Assembly: GCA_021776235.1 (NCBI GenBank)
Contig: JAJFGG010000161.1
Location: 124,001 to 188,000 of the forward strand
Reading direction: 5' to 3'
Length of the DNA stretch: 64,000 nt
Source of the DNA: Alphaproteobacteria bacterium
GTDB taxonomy: Bacteria > Pseudomonadota > Alphaproteobacteria > GCA-2731375
The notes beneath the pieces were generated by a model that worked only from the letters and a program-made list of their open reading frames with translations, was not told the DNA's origin and searched no databases. This document shows, one piece after another, positions 35,733-48,796 of the stretch (position 1 is the first letter of the stretch; each line of letters starts with the position of its first letter). Position numbers and translations under genes: made by a program.

Positions 35733-35899
35733 ACCCTTTCGCTATCACGGCAGGGCCACATCGGCAAGGCTGCGCCGTTCGGTACATCGCCGCGCGGCTG
35801 CCATTCTCTCCCACCGACGGCACGAAAAAACTCGGTGGCCGCACGCCACCGGGTCCAAATTTGGTTGTTAACAGCAGTCCAACGAGCCTGCGTAGAGGT

Positions 35900-36280
35900 T
35901 TAGGCGACTTCCGCTTCCGGCTTGGCGATACTTTTGACGAGGCCTGAAACCGCCGCCCGGATCGAGGGATTCTCGATTGCCCCGAAATTGCGCACCAATT
36001 CGATGGTCGATCGATTTTTGCCGCCGTGGCCAAGAGGCTCAGCCTCGGTCGTCTCGCTCAGCCCATCAAAGAAAAAGCTGACCTCGGACTGCAAAAATTT
36101 GGAGATTTCATACAACCTGCCCGCACTGACCCGATTGGCACCCGTCTCGTATTTTTGGACCTGTTGGTAGGAGATATTCAGCGCGGTAGCCAGATGTTCC
36201 TGGGTTAATCCCAAACCGGTGCGCCGATCACGAATACGGCCACCGACATGGGCATCAACACGTTTCGCAAGTATACCCAT
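35900..36280 (-). CDS. XRE/Cro-CI-type helix-turn-helix regulator
   Basis: A 126-aa regulator of a type common in alphaproteobacteria. The N-terminal HTH is VGGRIRDRRTGLGLTQEHLATALNISYQQVQKYETGANRVSAGRLYEISKFLQ, ending in the FFFDG-like hinge, and a short helical tail follows. ATG 36280, preceded by GAGGTGATT, is preferred to the track's GTG 36286. It is a single gene. Targets cannot be predicted; the family often controls stress, motility or its own gene. Confidence 0.9.
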   Translation of the reverse strand: MGILAKRVDAHVGGRIRDRRTGLGLTQEHLATALNISYQQVQKYETGANRVSAGRLYEISKFLQSEVSFFFDGLSETTEAEPLGHGGKNRSTIELVRNFGAIENPSIRAAVSGLVKSIAKPEAEVA

Positions 36281-36676
36281 AATCACCTCGATATTTTCTG
36301 GCAGGGCTCGTCATATGCTCACGTACCCCTGCCGATTGAATTCCAGTTTGCTAATCTTATTCTAGCCCCTCTTAACCACATAGGTAATGAATTAACGCTA
36401 CCTCGCCTCTTTGCCACCGTTCAACATCGATACTCCGTGTTACATTTCTCCCGAATGGGGGGTGATTTTTCAACGTGTAGCTGTTTTTTAAAGATCAGCG
36501 GTTGCATTAGGATCATGCCTTATGACATCTGAGAAAGATAGGGCAAAGTGATGGCATTGACACCGCAAGTGGAATTTTTTTTCGAATTTTGAGATTTGGC
36601 GAGCCGACTTGGATTTGGAACGTGTTATAAATATCGAAGAAAAAGTGAGCCACGAATTTTGCAGCCAGCTTCGCAT
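36281..36676. other. 396-bp AT-rich intergenic region upstream of bamD
   Basis: This gap between the divergent XRE and bamD genes is clearly richer in A and T than the coding DNA around it and has several T runs. It must hold the promoters of both genes. A TTGACA at 36557-36562 is the only good -35 match on the plus strand, and no clean -10 follows at 16-18 bp. Only shadow ORFs are present. lpxC, which often precedes bamD in related genomes, is not here. Confidence 0.5.
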
Positions 36677-37525
36677 ATGCCCAATAGATTCAGACCCGGG
36701 ACGACAGTCGATCGACTGCGTCGATGCGCCGTCGCACTGCTGGTTTCTGCTGTGACGGCGGTCTTGACAGCGGCCTGTAGCAGCGATGAAGAGGTCTATG
36801 TGGAACGCCCTGTCGAGACCATCTACAATCAGGCCATGGACAAGTTACTCGCTGGGGACTCCGAACCGGCGGCGAAGGATTTTGACGAGGTGGAGCGTCA
36901 ACACCCGTATTCGGTCTGGGCCCGTAAATCGCAGTTGATGGCGGCCTATTCGCAATATCTGGTTAATAATTACGATGAAGCGATACTCACCGCCCGGCGA
37001 TTTTTGCAATTGCATCCGGGCAACCGTGATGCGCCTTATGCCTACTATCTGATCGCAATCAGTTACTACGAACAGATTGCCGATATTGGCCGGGATCAAA
37101 AGATTACAGAACTGGCCCTGAATGCCCTGAGCGAGGTTGTTGGCCGTTATCCCAGCAGCGAATATGCCCGCGATGCCCGGCTGAAGATCGATTTGGCCAG
37201 TGACCACCTGGCTGGTAAGGAAATGGAAATCGGGCGCTATTACCTGCAGCGGGGCCATTATGGCGCCGCGATCAACCGCTTTCGACACGTTATCAAGTTT
37301 TATCAGACCACCTCGCATGTACCCGAAGCCCTGCACCGCCTGACAGAAGCCTATTTATCCTTGGGCATCCAGGACGAAGCGAAGAATTCGGCTGCCATGC
37401 TGGGCTATAACTACCCGGGCAGCGAATGGTACCTGGATAGTTATGCATTGTTGACCGGCGAAGATCAGCGGATCGGCCAAGAGGATCAAAGCTGGTATAG
37501 CGAAATGTGGGACTCCGTGTTTTAG
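36677..37525 (+). CDS. bamD: Outer membrane protein assembly factor BamD
   Basis: A 282-aa lipoprotein with TPR repeats that takes part in folding beta-barrel proteins into the outer membrane. The signal sequence RRCAVALLVSAVTAVLTAAC ends at Cys34, the predicted lipid-modified residue, although Thr at -3 is unusual for a lipobox. The TPR body has ETIYNQAMDKLLAGDSEPAAKDFDEVERQHPYSVWARKSQLMAAYSQY and further repeats including YYLQRGHYGAAINRFRHVIKFY. I start at ATG 36677; the track's 36596 adds a non-signal extension. It is followed at 9 nt by recN and then ligA, a common order in alphaproteobacteria. Confidence 0.94.
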   Translation: MPNRFRPGTTVDRLRRCAVALLVSAVTAVLTAACSSDEEVYVERPVETIYNQAMDKLLAGDSEPAAKDFDEVERQHPYSVWARKSQLMAAYSQYLVNNYDEAILTARRFLQLHPGNRDAPYAYYLIAISYYEQIADIGRDQKITELALNALSEVVGRYPSSEYARDARLKIDLASDHLAGKEMEIGRYYLQRGHYGAAINRFRHVIKFYQTTSHVPEALHRLTEAYLSLGIQDEAKNSAAMLGYNYPGSEWYLDSYALLTGEDQRIGQEDQSWYSEMWDSVF

Positions 37526-37534
37526 AGCGTTTGC

Positions 37535-42044
<4,510 letters not shown>

Positions 42045-42050
42045 ACTTCC

Positions 42051-42356
42051 ATGGCGCCACGAAACCACGCTTGTATCGTGGGCATAGCCGATACCTCGTT
42101 GGAGAATGGTCGGTTGCCCGGTGGTGCCACGGTCATACAAATACAGGCCCGCGCGGCGCGTGACGCCCTGGCCCTCGGGGATGAAGCGCCCTATGCCATC
42201 GCCATTGTCGAATTGGCCGAAGGGCCCAGGATGATGAGCAACATTGTTACCGACGATCTCAGCCGTATCGCTGTGGATGGGGCGGTAAGGGTCGCCTTTG
42301 ATGCGGTAACCGAAGATATCACATTGCCGAAATTCAGAATGGTGGAGGTATCATGA
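42051..42356 (+). pseudogene. Probable in-frame fusion remnant: thiolase N-terminus joined to DUF35 OB-fold C-terminus
   Basis: A 101-aa frame. Residues 1 to about 43 (HACIVGIADTSLENGRLPGGATVIQIQARAARDALA) read like the start of a thiolase or lipid-transfer-type acyl-CoA protein. From about 44 on (DEAPYAIAIVELAEGPRMMSNIVTDDLSRIAVDGAVRVAFDAVTEDITLPKFRMVEV) it reads like the OB-fold end of a DUF35 zinc-ribbon protein. These two proteins are often encoded side by side in this order. A deletion that removed most of the thiolase gene and the zinc ribbon would give this. The frame is open and its stop overlaps the next ATG. It could still be expressed as a small OB-fold protein. The assignment is from memory of the families. 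Confidence 0.6.
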
Positions 42357-42805
42357 CCACGGCTGTTACACCTAATGCAACGCACCATGACGGTCTGGGA
42401 CCAATGGACTCGCGCTTCGTTGAAACCCACGCAATGCCCTGGGAGAAAACCCGATACCCCGGCGTCGAGGCAAAAACCTTGTTGGTGGACCGGCGCACAG
42501 GTCTGCTGACTGTTTTATTGAAAATGGCGCCGGGCGCTGTACTACCAGATCATGAGCATGTGCAGATCGAACAGACCTTCGTCATTGAAGGCGCGCTGGT
42601 CTGCGGCGAAGGAACCTGCAGTGCCGGCAACTTCGTCTGGCGCCCCGCCGGCAGCCGCCATCAGGCGGGGACGCCGAACGGCGGCCTGATGCTGGCGGTC
42701 TTTCAATTGCCAAACAAGTTTTTCGAAGCGGACGGCCGCGCAACAGACATGCTGGCGCAGGATTGGTCCGAATTCTGGGGCGGGGCAACGGCCAACGCGC
42801 TTTAA
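42353..42805 (+). CDS. Cupin-domain protein (ChrR-like)
   Basis: A 150-aa cupin. The core is LPDHEHVQIEQTFVIEGALVCGEGTCSAGNFVWRPAGSRHQAG, with HEH, a Glu or Gln and a distal His for metal binding. The start ATG overlaps the preceding stop as ATGA, so it is translated with the fusion remnant. It ends the run that starts with bamD. It is convergent with the unknown 363-aa gene. The role is unknown; cupins in acyl-CoA clusters may be isomerase-like or regulatory. Confidence 0.84.
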   Translation: MTTAVTPNATHHDGLGPMDSRFVETHAMPWEKTRYPGVEAKTLLVDRRTGLLTVLLKMAPGAVLPDHEHVQIEQTFVIEGALVCGEGTCSAGNFVWRPAGSRHQAGTPNGGLMLAVFQLPNKFFEADGRATDMLAQDWSEFWGGATANAL

Positions 42806-42829
42806 GCGCTGCCAAAGGGCTAACCCAGG

Positions 42830-43921
42830 CTAGCTCAAATCTTGGGTGGAAGGTGCGGATTTTTCGATTTCGTAGATGTAATTCATGCCCATACGCATCT
42901 CGGACATGATGAAATCGGCCTTGGCGATTGGCCCGCCGCGGTCTCCTCCGAATTTCTCGTCCCAGCCATCCATTTTGACCATTAGGCCGCATAGGACACC
43001 GCCAATAGTGACGTAGTGAGCCTCAATCATTTCCTTCATGGCCTGGAATGACTCGGCGTTGATGTTGTCCCACAGGGTTTTCGAGTTGCGGTCAAAGCTT
43101 TCAAACCGGCCGGTGATGGATGCGGTGATGTCGTTGAAACGGTTCTGCAAATTTTCGCAGGTTTCTTCGAAACGCGGCATCTGGCGAACCTGATAATTTG
43201 CGTTGATCGCGTCCAGTTCATCAAGGAAGGCCGTGACCCGGGGAATGATCTCGTCCAAGGCACCTTTGTAGTAGGCCAGGGAGAGGAAAACATCGCCATA
43301 TTCTTCCAAAAACATTGGCACATCGCTCAGACCGATGCCCAGCTTATCGGCGATCATCCGGAGATTCTTGATTGCATCACCCTTGTCGGGGCGTTTGAAC
43401 ATCGCCAGCAACTGATCCATATCCCCGACGTCAGCACCGGAGCCGCCATAAATCTGCTGGATAAGCGGCCGCGTAAACTCGGTCATATAGGCGGTCAAAT
43501 CCTTGGCCTTGCGTTCCGAAAGTTGCAATCCGTCCTGATTCTTAATGGGAATGCCCAGGCGGCGTAGCTCAATGCGCAGGCTATAGACATCATAGCTGTG
43601 CAATTGTTCCATATGCTCCAAAATGGCCAGATCGGCGTTGAATTCATCGGACTCTTCGAAGACGTTTGACAACCCCTCCACCTCGAGGCGGCCGCTGCCG
43701 GCGTTGCCGGAATTGAACATTTCGACCATGCTTTTCATGCGGCTGTCTTTGAGCAGTTTCGCCCGCGACAGGGACGGCAAATTCAGAGGCAACAGGCCGA
43801 GCGGAAGGGTGTGGAGAGAATCCCGATCGCCTTCATCCAAAGCCTGATCGATGGCCTGGGATTGCGCGGCTGACAGGAGCGCTTTCTCAGGCGCTCCCGC
43901 GGCTGCTTCCGATTCAGACAT
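42830..43921 (-). CDS. Uncharacterised 363-aa protein
   Basis: A soluble, acidic, mostly helical protein that I do not recognise. ATG 43921 (MSESEAAAGAPEKALLS), preceded by GAGAGA, is the natural start; the track's extension to 44233 covers the promoter of the divergent gene. The middle holds HSYDVYSLRIELRRLGIPIKN and a run ending in YGGSGADVGDMDQLLAMFKRPDKGDAIKNLRMIADKLGIG. The C-terminal third has FEETCENLQNRFNDITASITGRFESFDRN, which looks like a coiled coil. There is no signal peptide or membrane segment. The gene is single and divergent from the MDR oxidoreductase. Confidence 0.85.
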   Translation of the reverse strand: MSESEAAAGAPEKALLSAAQSQAIDQALDEGDRDSLHTLPLGLLPLNLPSLSRAKLLKDSRMKSMVEMFNSGNAGSGRLEVEGLSNVFEESDEFNADLAILEHMEQLHSYDVYSLRIELRRLGIPIKNQDGLQLSERKAKDLTAYMTEFTRPLIQQIYGGSGADVGDMDQLLAMFKRPDKGDAIKNLRMIADKLGIGLSDVPMFLEEYGDVFLSLAYYKGALDEIIPRVTAFLDELDAINANYQVRQMPRFEETCENLQNRFNDITASITGRFESFDRNSKTLWDNINAESFQAMKEMIEAHYVTIGGVLCGLMVKMDGWDEKFGGDRGGPIAKADFIMSEMRMGMNYIYEIEKSAPSTQDLS

Positions 43922-44102
43922 TTCTCTCTCATTCAAAAAAATTATGACGCCATAGTCATAATCTGAATTGGTGAATTTGTCGTTAATGGCCGGATCGTGA
44001 ATGGCGTTGCCGACTATTGCGCCTTGGCGTTTGCGGTGCGATACAGCAGCTTCAGGTGCGTACGTTTCATGCAAATTCGATTCAGAGCAAAGCAGGCAGA
44101 AA

Positions 44103-45116
44103 ATGACCGAAAATACCCAAATATTGTTCAAATCCCGCCCCACGGGCTGGGTCGATGCCTCGCATTTTGAGCTGGTGAAGGGACCCGTGCCTGAACCGGG
44201 CCCGGGCGAAGTACAGGTGCGCAACGTCTTCATGTCACTGGATCCCTACATGCGGGGCCGCATGCGTGACCAGAAATCCTATACCCCCGGCTTTGAACTG
44301 GGGCAGGTATTGCAGGCCGGCGCGGTTGGCGAAGTGATAGCGTCCAATGATCCGTCCCTGGCTGTTGGCGATCTGGTGGAGGGCCGCCTGGGTTGGGAAA
44401 CCTATTCCGTGGCCAAAGCGGGCCAAGTCAATAAAGTTGACGGCAAGGCGGCGTCTCTGTCCCACTATCTTGGCGTCCTGGGCATGCCCAGCATGACGGC
44501 CTGGGTCGGCCTGCGCAATATAGGTCAGCCAAAGGCAGGCGAGACGGTATACGTCTCCGCTGCATCCGGTGCGGTTGGGCAGGTTGCCGGGCAAATTGCT
44601 AAATTGCAGGGTTGCCGGGTGGCGGGTAGCGCCGGTTCGGACGATAAAGTGGCCTATATCAGCGATGAACTGGGTTTCGATACCGCCTTCAACTACAAGA
44701 CGGTGTCTTCCCTGGACAATGGTTTGGCCGAGGCCTGTCCAGATGGCATCGATGTCTATTTCGAGAATGTCGGCGGCACGATGTTGGACGCGGTCCTACT
44801 GAAGGTTAATCCCTATGCCCGCATCGTCGCCTGCGGCATGATCAGCCAGTACAACCTGGAACGGCCCGAGGGCGTGAAGAACCTTAGCACAATTGTCGGC
44901 AACAAGGTTCGCATGCAGGGCTTTATTGTCTCGGACCACATGGATTTGAAGGCGGAGTTCATGGCCGAGATGTCCGGCTGGCTGGCCGCTGGCAAGATCA
45001 AATATCGCGAAGACGTCACGCAGGGCATCGAGAATGCGCCGGCAGCCTTTATCGGCATGTTGAAGGGCGAGAATTTCGGCAAGCAGATCGTCCAGATCGG
45101 TGAGGTCCCGGCATGA
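44103..45116 (+). CDS. NADP-dependent MDR oxidoreductase (PTGR / CurA type)
   Basis: A 337-aa zinc-free medium-chain reductase that reduces the double bond of enones. It has the family opening ENTQILFKSRPTGWVDASHFELVKGPVPEPGPGEVQVRNVFMSLDPYMRGRM and the Rossmann segment VYVSAASGAVGQVAGQIAKLQGCRVAGSAGSDDKVAYI, which is like NADPH-dependent curcumin or leukotriene B4 reductases. ATG 44103 is chosen; the track's 44001 adds an unrelated extension. It is a single gene. Confidence 0.92.
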   Translation: MTENTQILFKSRPTGWVDASHFELVKGPVPEPGPGEVQVRNVFMSLDPYMRGRMRDQKSYTPGFELGQVLQAGAVGEVIASNDPSLAVGDLVEGRLGWETYSVAKAGQVNKVDGKAASLSHYLGVLGMPSMTAWVGLRNIGQPKAGETVYVSAASGAVGQVAGQIAKLQGCRVAGSAGSDDKVAYISDELGFDTAFNYKTVSSLDNGLAEACPDGIDVYFENVGGTMLDAVLLKVNPYARIVACGMISQYNLERPEGVKNLSTIVGNKVRMQGFIVSDHMDLKAEFMAEMSGWLAAGKIKYREDVTQGIENAPAAFIGMLKGENFGKQIVQIGEVPA

Positions 45117-45183
45117 CGGCAGGAAATCGCCAGATCATCTCTCCTGCAAACGCCGCGGCCGAATAGCGCTCGTTGATATTAGT

Positions 45184-46053
45184 TCAGCCTCGTCGGAGTT
45201 CCCGATGCAGAATGAAAAGCCCGGCGCCCACCACCAGGGCTGTGCCGGCCAGTTTCCATTGGTCAGGCACATCACCCCAGACCCCATAGCCGATAACGCC
45301 GGCCCAAACGAGGGAGAGATACTTGAACGGCGCCACGGTGCCTCCAGGTGCCAGCAATAGGGCCTGGATCGTCAGCAGGTGGGAAAGGGCAACCAGAATC
45401 CCGGCGGCGGCCAGAAGGCCCCAATCGAACAGGCCGGGCCAATGACCGCCCAGGACGGGCAGGCTGACAGCGCTGGCCACAATCGCCACCAGCATCGAAT
45501 AGAACAGGATTGACAGGGAGTTTTCGGTGCCGCGGAGACGCCGGGTCGCCACATCACGGAAGGTAGACAACAGGGCGGTCACCAGAGGGAAAATATAAAA
45601 GAACGGCACGCCGTCGGCGCCGGGCCGCACAATTAACAGAACGCCGGCAAAGCCGACAATGACCGCGGTCCAGCGCCGCCAACCAACTCGTTCGCCCAGC
45701 AGAGGTTGGGAAAGGGCCGTCAACATGATCGGGCTCAGGAAGATAATCGCCAAGGCGGTGGCCAGGGGCAGATAAAGAAATGACAGGATGACGAAAGTCG
45801 AGGTGGCTGTGCCCAGGCCGGCACGGATCAGTGTGCCCTTCAAATTGCGAGACGCCAGTATTCGCCATCCTCCGGCCCGCACCACCAATACAGCGATAGG
45901 CACGAAGGTGAAAATACCACGGTAGAACAGGATTTCGCCGGCATGGTAGTCAGCCGTCAGCCATTTGGTAATAGCGTCCTGGGTGGTCAACAGCAGGGTG
46001 CCGATGATCATGCACCAGGCGCCCTTGGCGCCATCCGATAGATTCTTGAACAT
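45184..46053 (-). CDS. DMT-superfamily EamA transporter
   Basis: A 289-aa membrane protein with ten hydrophobic segments in two EamA repeats. The first starts GAWCMIIGTLLLTTQDAITKWLT and the second VTALLSTFRDVATRRLRG. ATG 46053 (MFKNLSDGAKG) is a better start than the track's TTG 46077. It is a different subgroup from the exporter at 33.4 kb. The gene upstream on the same strand, nicotinate phosphoribosyltransferase, ends 57 bp before, so a shared transcript is possible. The substrate is unknown. Confidence 0.87.
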   Translation of the reverse strand: MFKNLSDGAKGAWCMIIGTLLLTTQDAITKWLTADYHAGEILFYRGIFTFVPIAVLVVRAGGWRILASRNLKGTLIRAGLGTATSTFVILSFLYLPLATALAIIFLSPIMLTALSQPLLGERVGWRRWTAVIVGFAGVLLIVRPGADGVPFFYIFPLVTALLSTFRDVATRRLRGTENSLSILFYSMLVAIVASAVSLPVLGGHWPGLFDWGLLAAAGILVALSHLLTIQALLLAPGGTVAPFKYLSLVWAGVIGYGVWGDVPDQWKLAGTALVVGAGLFILHRELRRG

Positions 46054-46110
46054 GGACTGGTGCGGCCCCGGGATCAATGCGGTGTCATAGGGACGGGGCC
46101 CCTGGCGCCA

Positions 46111-47256
46111 TCATTGCCTTTGCAACAGGAACTCTCGCCCTACCTTGACGCCCGCTTTGCCGTCATAGGCGACGATATCGGCCGTTGCATAGGTTTCGCG
46201 CCAGTCGTCAGGCAGATACGAGCCGGTGCCGACGACGTCGATCGGGGCTTTGACACTGCCCATGACCTGGCATTTGAAAAAATTGAAGCCCGAGGAGGCA
46301 ACGATCCGGGCATTGGGAAAGCCGGCCTGGTCCAGGGCATCGCGCATATGAAAGATCGCCGCGGCGGAGACGCCGGTTCCGACCAGCCAGCGTAGTTCCT
46401 CTGTATTACGGTATTGCCGTACTGCGCGGGGCACATGGCGTTCCAACACGGCATAAGAGGCCTGGGTGTCCAGTCCCTCGACAAAACGGCCGCCGTGAGT
46501 ATCCAGACGTACGGCTATGGCACCTTGTTCCGCCAATTCCGGGAACCGGCGGCAAACCGCCAGGGCATCCGTAACCTCCTGTCCGAAATAATCCACCAAC
46601 ACGGTCAGTGGTTCACCGGGAAAGGTCTCGACATACAATTCCGCCGCGCGCAGGGTGCTGCCGGCATAGCCGATCAAGGCATGGGGCATGGTGCCCAGGC
46701 CCTTTTCATTGCCAAAAAAATGCGCCGTGGCGTCCGTGGCATTGCCGATGAAGCCCACCGCGTCGCGTTCCTGCCGGGCCGCTTCGCTGCCGACGGAGGC
46801 CGCATAGGCCATCATCTCGGCCATTTCATGACCGGCGCAATGACGGGCATCCATCGCCAGAAATTGTGAATCGGGCAGGGCGGCGCACATCAGATAGGCG
46901 TTGTAGGCCGCTACGCAGCAGGCTCCGAGTTTCTGTAAATACAGGGTTTCCAGGTCCACCAGCTGTGATAGCGGACCGCTTAGATACAACAGTGGCTCGC
47001 CGGCGCCAACCCAATCACCTTCCTCGAAGCAAGTCTCGATGTCGAATGTAACGCCGCGTTCCGCGGCAATCCGCTGCAGCCAATCGATCATCAACCTGGG
47101 GGCAAAACTGACCGGACGGCGCATGAAAACTGCATAGGTGACCTGCGCGTCGCCATTACGCTGCACGATGGTGCGGGTCTTTTTGAAGTATTGATCGGTC
47201 CAGCGATCGACGTCGCCTTCCAGATCATCATCTCCATTTGGATTTCGGCTCGTCAT
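46111..47256 (-). CDS. Nicotinate phosphoribosyltransferase
   Basis: A 381-aa enzyme of NAD salvage that joins nicotinate to PRPP. Family features are YFKKTRTIV near the start, ARHCAGHEMAEMMAYAASVGS, FIGNATDATAHFFG, GTMPHALIG, VLVDYFGQEVTDALAVCRRF, VRLDTHGGRFVEG and IVASSGFNFFKCQVMG with the phosphate-binding region, then PIDVVGTGSYLPDDW. The length matches the shorter bacterial form. It sits upstream of the DMT transporter and downstream of the DAHP synthase on the same strand. Confidence 0.93.
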   Translation of the reverse strand: MTSRNPNGDDDLEGDVDRWTDQYFKKTRTIVQRNGDAQVTYAVFMRRPVSFAPRLMIDWLQRIAAERGVTFDIETCFEEGDWVGAGEPLLYLSGPLSQLVDLETLYLQKLGACCVAAYNAYLMCAALPDSQFLAMDARHCAGHEMAEMMAYAASVGSEAARQERDAVGFIGNATDATAHFFGNEKGLGTMPHALIGYAGSTLRAAELYVETFPGEPLTVLVDYFGQEVTDALAVCRRFPELAEQGAIAVRLDTHGGRFVEGLDTQASYAVLERHVPRAVRQYRNTEELRWLVGTGVSAAAIFHMRDALDQAGFPNARIVASSGFNFFKCQVMGSVKAPIDVVGTGSYLPDDWRETYATADIVAYDGKAGVKVGREFLLQRQ

Positions 47257-47313
47257 GCCCAGTCTCCTGGCGACATCCGGCTTGGTTCGTGCTGTCCCGC
47301 GCTACCCTGGCAT

Positions 47314-48708
47314 CTATTGCGCGGCTTCTATCGCTTGCGCCAATTGCCGCGCCGGACGTTGCTGCTTCAGCATTTCGGCGATCAGGAATGACAATTCCAG
47401 GCTCTGGGAGGCATTCAGGCGCGGATCGCAATGGGTATGATAGCGCGATGCCAATTGCTCTTCATCGATCAATTGCGCCCCGCCCAGACATTCCGTCACA
47501 TCCCTTCCGGTCATCTCCACATGCACGCCGCCGGCATGTGTGCCTTCGCCCTGATGCACGGCGAAGAAGCCGCGCACCTCGGCCAGGATGCGGTCGAAGG
47601 GCCGGGTCTTGTAACCGGTGGACGACTTGATGGTGTTGCCGTGCATGGGATCGCAGGACCAGACAACCTTGCGTCCCTCGCCCTCGACCGCGCGGATCAG
47701 AGGCGGCAGCTTTTCCAGGACCTGATCATCGCCCATGCGGCAGATAATGGTCAGGCGCCCGGCCTCGTTCGCCGGGTTCAAGGTGTCGATCAGCCGGATC
47801 AGGTCATCGCGCTCCATCGTCGGGCCGGCTTTCAGCCCCAGGGGATTGTTGATTCCCCGGCAGTATTCAATATGGGCGCCGTCCGCCTGGCGGGTGCGGT
47901 CGCCGATCCAGACCATGTGGGCCGAGGTGTCATACCAGCCGCCGATGCGGGTGATGGTATCCTCGCGCGTCATTGCTTCTTCGTAATTCAGCAACAACGC
48001 TTCATGCGAGGTATAGAAATCCGTTTGGCGCATTTCCGGCACGCTGTCGCCGTTGATGCCGCAGGCCTCCATGAATTCCAGGGCTTCCGTTATACGGCCG
48101 CACAATTCCCGGTACCGGGCCGCCGCCTCGGTGCCGTCGACAAAACCAAGATTCCAGCGGTGAATCTTGTACAGATCGGCATAGCCGCCCTGCGCGAAAG
48201 CGCGCAGCAAATTCAGCGTTGCCGCCGCCTGGCTATAGGCGGTCAACAGACGGTTCGGATCGGGTTGGCGCAGGGCCTCTTCAAACTCGATACCGTTCAC
48301 AATGTCGCCCCGATAAATAGGCAATTCGACGCCATCGATTACTTCCGTTGGGCTGGAACGCGGCTTGGCGAACTGTCCGGCCATGCGTCCTACCTTGACC
48401 ACCGGCACGGCGCCGCCAAAGGTCAACACGACGGCCATCTGCATCAGGACGCGGAAGGTGTCGCGGATATTGTCGGGATGGAATTCGGCAAAGCTTTCGG
48501 CGCAGTCGCCGCCCTGCAGCAAAAAGCCATCGCCTTCCGAAACCTGGGCCAGACGGCGGCGCAGGGCGTTCACTTCGCCGGCAAAGACCAGGGGCGGAAA
48601 GCTGCGCAACTTGTCCAGCACGCCGTTCAATGCAGCGGCATCCGGGTAGTCCGGCATTTGCAGGGCCGTGCGTTGCCGCCAGCCATCAGGAGTCCATTGC
48701 TGTGCCAT
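47314..48708 (-). CDS. Class II 3-deoxy-7-phosphoheptulonate synthase
   Basis: A 464-aa DAHP synthase, the first enzyme of the shikimate pathway. It is of the class II (plant/Mycobacterium AroG) type, shown by [19 protein letters not shown], the GDCAESF metal-site region, [38 protein letters not shown]-like text and [11 protein letters not shown]-like [29 protein letters not shown] 48708 (MAQQWTPDG) is chosen over the track's 48750. It is upstream of the NAPRT gene and downstream of glutathione reductase on the same strand. Confidence 0.95.
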   Translation of the reverse strand: MAQQWTPDGWRQRTALQMPDYPDAAALNGVLDKLRSFPPLVFAGEVNALRRRLAQVSEGDGFLLQGGDCAESFAEFHPDNIRDTFRVLMQMAVVLTFGGAVPVVKVGRMAGQFAKPRSSPTEVIDGVELPIYRGDIVNGIEFEEALRQPDPNRLLTAYSQAAATLNLLRAFAQGGYADLYKIHRWNLGFVDGTEAAARYRELCGRITEALEFMEACGINGDSVPEMRQTDFYTSHEALLLNYEEAMTREDTITRIGGWYDTSAHMVWIGDRTRQADGAHIEYCRGINNPLGLKAGPTMERDDLIRLIDTLNPANEAGRLTIICRMGDDQVLEKLPPLIRAVEGEGRKVVWSCDPMHGNTIKSSTGYKTRPFDRILAEVRGFFAVHQGEGTHAGGVHVEMTGRDVTECLGGAQLIDEEQLASRYHTHCDPRLNASQSLELSFLIAEMLKQQRPARQLAQAIEAAQ

Positions 48709-48796
48709 GTCTTCATTCCCAACCAGAAAGAAGCGCCCTATATAGGCCAAGCGTTTGAGTTTTCCAAGCTTTCAGACTTGCCGGCCTGCGCCTCGG

